Positions 63,179 to 64,000 of a stretch of DNA of 64,000 bases are shown one piece after another. The notes under the pieces are model-generated. The model saw only the letters and a list, made by a program, of their open reading frames with translations. It did no database searches and was not told the DNA's origin. Origin of the DNA: Streptomyces iranensis (lineage in GTDB: Bacteria > Actinomycetota > Actinomycetes > Streptomycetales > Streptomycetaceae); the NCBI RefSeq assembly GCF_017874715.1, contig NZ_JAGGLR010000030.1, positions 62,001 to 126,000 of the forward strand, given 5' to 3'. Both the position numbers and the translations under genes were made by a program. The number at the start of each line of letters is the position of its first letter. Within the stretch, counting starts at the first letter, position 1.

Positions 63179-64000
63179 ACGCCTACGAGCCGTACGGGGC
63201 GAACGAGCCGAACGAGCCCGACGCGGCGAACGATCCGAATGAGCCGGACGAGCCGGATGAGCCGGATGAGATGGATGAGCCGGACGGGACGGGGAGCGAA
63301 CTCGGCCGGTACGCGGCCCGGTTCGCCGCCCTCGCCACCGCCAACGTCACCCGGGCCTACCCCAACGCCCCCGCGCATCTGCTGCGCGGACCCGAGGACC
63401 TGATCGAGCCACGCCGGCACCACCCCGCCTTCTACGGCTCGTACGACTGGCACTCCGCGGTCCATATGCACTGGCTGCTGGTCCGGCTGCTGCGCCGCTG
63501 CCCCGACCGCGTCCGGGCCGACGAGGTCACCGCCGTACTGGACGGGCACCTTACGGCCGGTGCCCTCGCCGCCGAGGCGGACTATCTGCGCGCCCACCCC
63601 TCCTTCGAGCGCCCTTACGGATGGGCCTGGCTGCTCGCGCTGACCGCCGAGTGCCGAAGCCTGCCGGGGCCTGCGGGCGAGCGCTGGGCCGAGGCCCTGG
63701 AACCGGCCGCCGACGCCGTGTGCGCACTGCTGAGCGGATGGCTGGAACGCGCCACCTACCCGGTACGGCACGGCGTCCACACCAACAGCGCCTTCGCCCT
63801 CGGCCTGGTCCTGGACAGCGCGGCCGCCGCGGGCGCCAAGGGGATCGTCGAACCGGTGACCGAGGCCGTCCTCGACTGGTTCGCCGACGACCGCGACGCC
63901 CCCGTCCACTGGGAGCCCTCCGGGCAGGACTTCCTCTCGCCCGCGCTCACCGAGGCCGAGACGGTCTGCCGGGTGCTGCCGGAGGAGGAGTTCGCGCGCT
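63175..64000 (+). CDS. DUF2891 family protein, cut off by the window end
   Basis: Starts at a TTG overlapping the pcp stop, with GAGGGGG seven bases upstream, and runs open through the end of the window (275 codons seen). After an acidic repeat tract rich in NEPDEPDE (63190-63290) comes the DUF2891 domain, with HHPAFYGSYDWHSAVHMHWLL, RPYGWAWLLAL, THSNSAFALG-like HTNSAFALGLVLD and GQDFLSPALTEAE. The fold is alpha-helical and looks like a carbohydrate-active-type toroid, but its activity is not established. Coupling to pcp suggests a role with the same operon, but DUF2891 genes also occur without it. Confidence 0.82.
   Translation, partial: MNAYEPYGANEPNEPDAANDPNEPDEPDEPDEMDEPDGTGSELGRYAARFAALATANVTRAYPNAPAHLLRGPEDLIEPRRHHPAFYGSYDWHSAVHMHWLLVRLLRRCPDRVRADEVTAVLDGHLTAGALAAEADYLRAHPSFERPYGWAWLLALTAECRSLPGPAGERWAEALEPAADAVCALLSGWLERATYPVRHGVHTNSAFALGLVLDSAAAAGAKGIVEPVTEAVLDWFADDRDAPVHWEPSGQDFLSPALTEAETVCRVLPEEEFAR

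Overview
The window is high-GC actinobacterial DNA and almost certainly Streptomyces. It has dense short-spaced operons with GTG/TTG starts and ATGA or GTGA overlaps, a WhiB-like protein, a DUF397 protein, an NsdA-type TPR regulator, a PAS/PP2C-like protein, P450s and terpene cyclases. The terpene cyclase at 5105-6028 agrees, from memory, almost residue for residue with CotB2, the cyclooctat-9-en-7-ol synthase of Streptomyces melanosporofaciens. This places the strain near that species.

Layout. 1-7104: a TetR regulator divergent from a P450, then a complete cyclooctatin operon cotB1-cotB2-cotB3-cotB4 read leftward, preceded by a 724-base upstream region. 7829-9923: dhaK-dhaL-dhaM, a PTS-dependent dihydroxyacetone kinase. 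10065-13500: a membrane glycosyltransferase fused in frame to a flavin-binding oxidoreductase domain, then an acyl-CoA dehydrogenase behind a KstR-type box. 13537-16996: a UvrA-like ABC ATPase, an AraC regulator and a VOC protein linked by a repeated 20-base motif. 17151-20403: an MpaB-type protein and a cytosolic Ser/Thr kinase with eight C-terminal TPRs. 20545-31769: lipid catabolism. A FAD oxidoreductase, a nitronate monooxygenase and an acyl-CoA synthetase are followed by a secreted chorismate mutase and a block (FadD19-like, EchA19-like, DUF35, two lipid-transfer thiolases) that mirrors the mycobacterial fadD19-echA19 ... Rv3521-ltp4-ltp3 order of cholesterol side-chain degradation. 31863-39157: a DUF397 protein, a long-chain acyl-CoA synthetase, an orphan sesquiterpene-type cyclase and a large LuxR-type regulator interrupted by one in-frame amber codon.

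39246-47785: a secreted peptidoglycan amidase, an APH-fold protein, an NsdA-like regulator, a PAS/PP2C-like protein missing metal ligands, and a HEAT-repeat protein. 48245-56624: two GT4 glycosyltransferases, an SGNH hydrolase with a 15-bp repeat tract, an ATP-dependent 5-oxoprolinase of the single-chain type and an ankyrin protein, mostly joined by 4-base start/stop overlaps. 56882-57148: a Wbl protein. 57369-64000: a 5-oxoproline (pyroglutamate) island with PxpABC, a GntR regulator, the DUF969/DUF979 membrane pair, pyroglutamyl peptidase and a truncated DUF2891 protein.

The main points of interest are these. The pyroglutamate island joins peptidase, probable permease and two unrelated oxoprolinases, and its divergent operons share near-identical promoter/operator sequences. 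Two kinds of palindromic operator sit on the lipid-catabolism genes. The LuxR-type regulator is broken beside a terpene cyclase. One ORF is a glycosyltransferase/flavin-domain fusion. No tRNA, rRNA, CRISPR array or insertion sequence was recognised.
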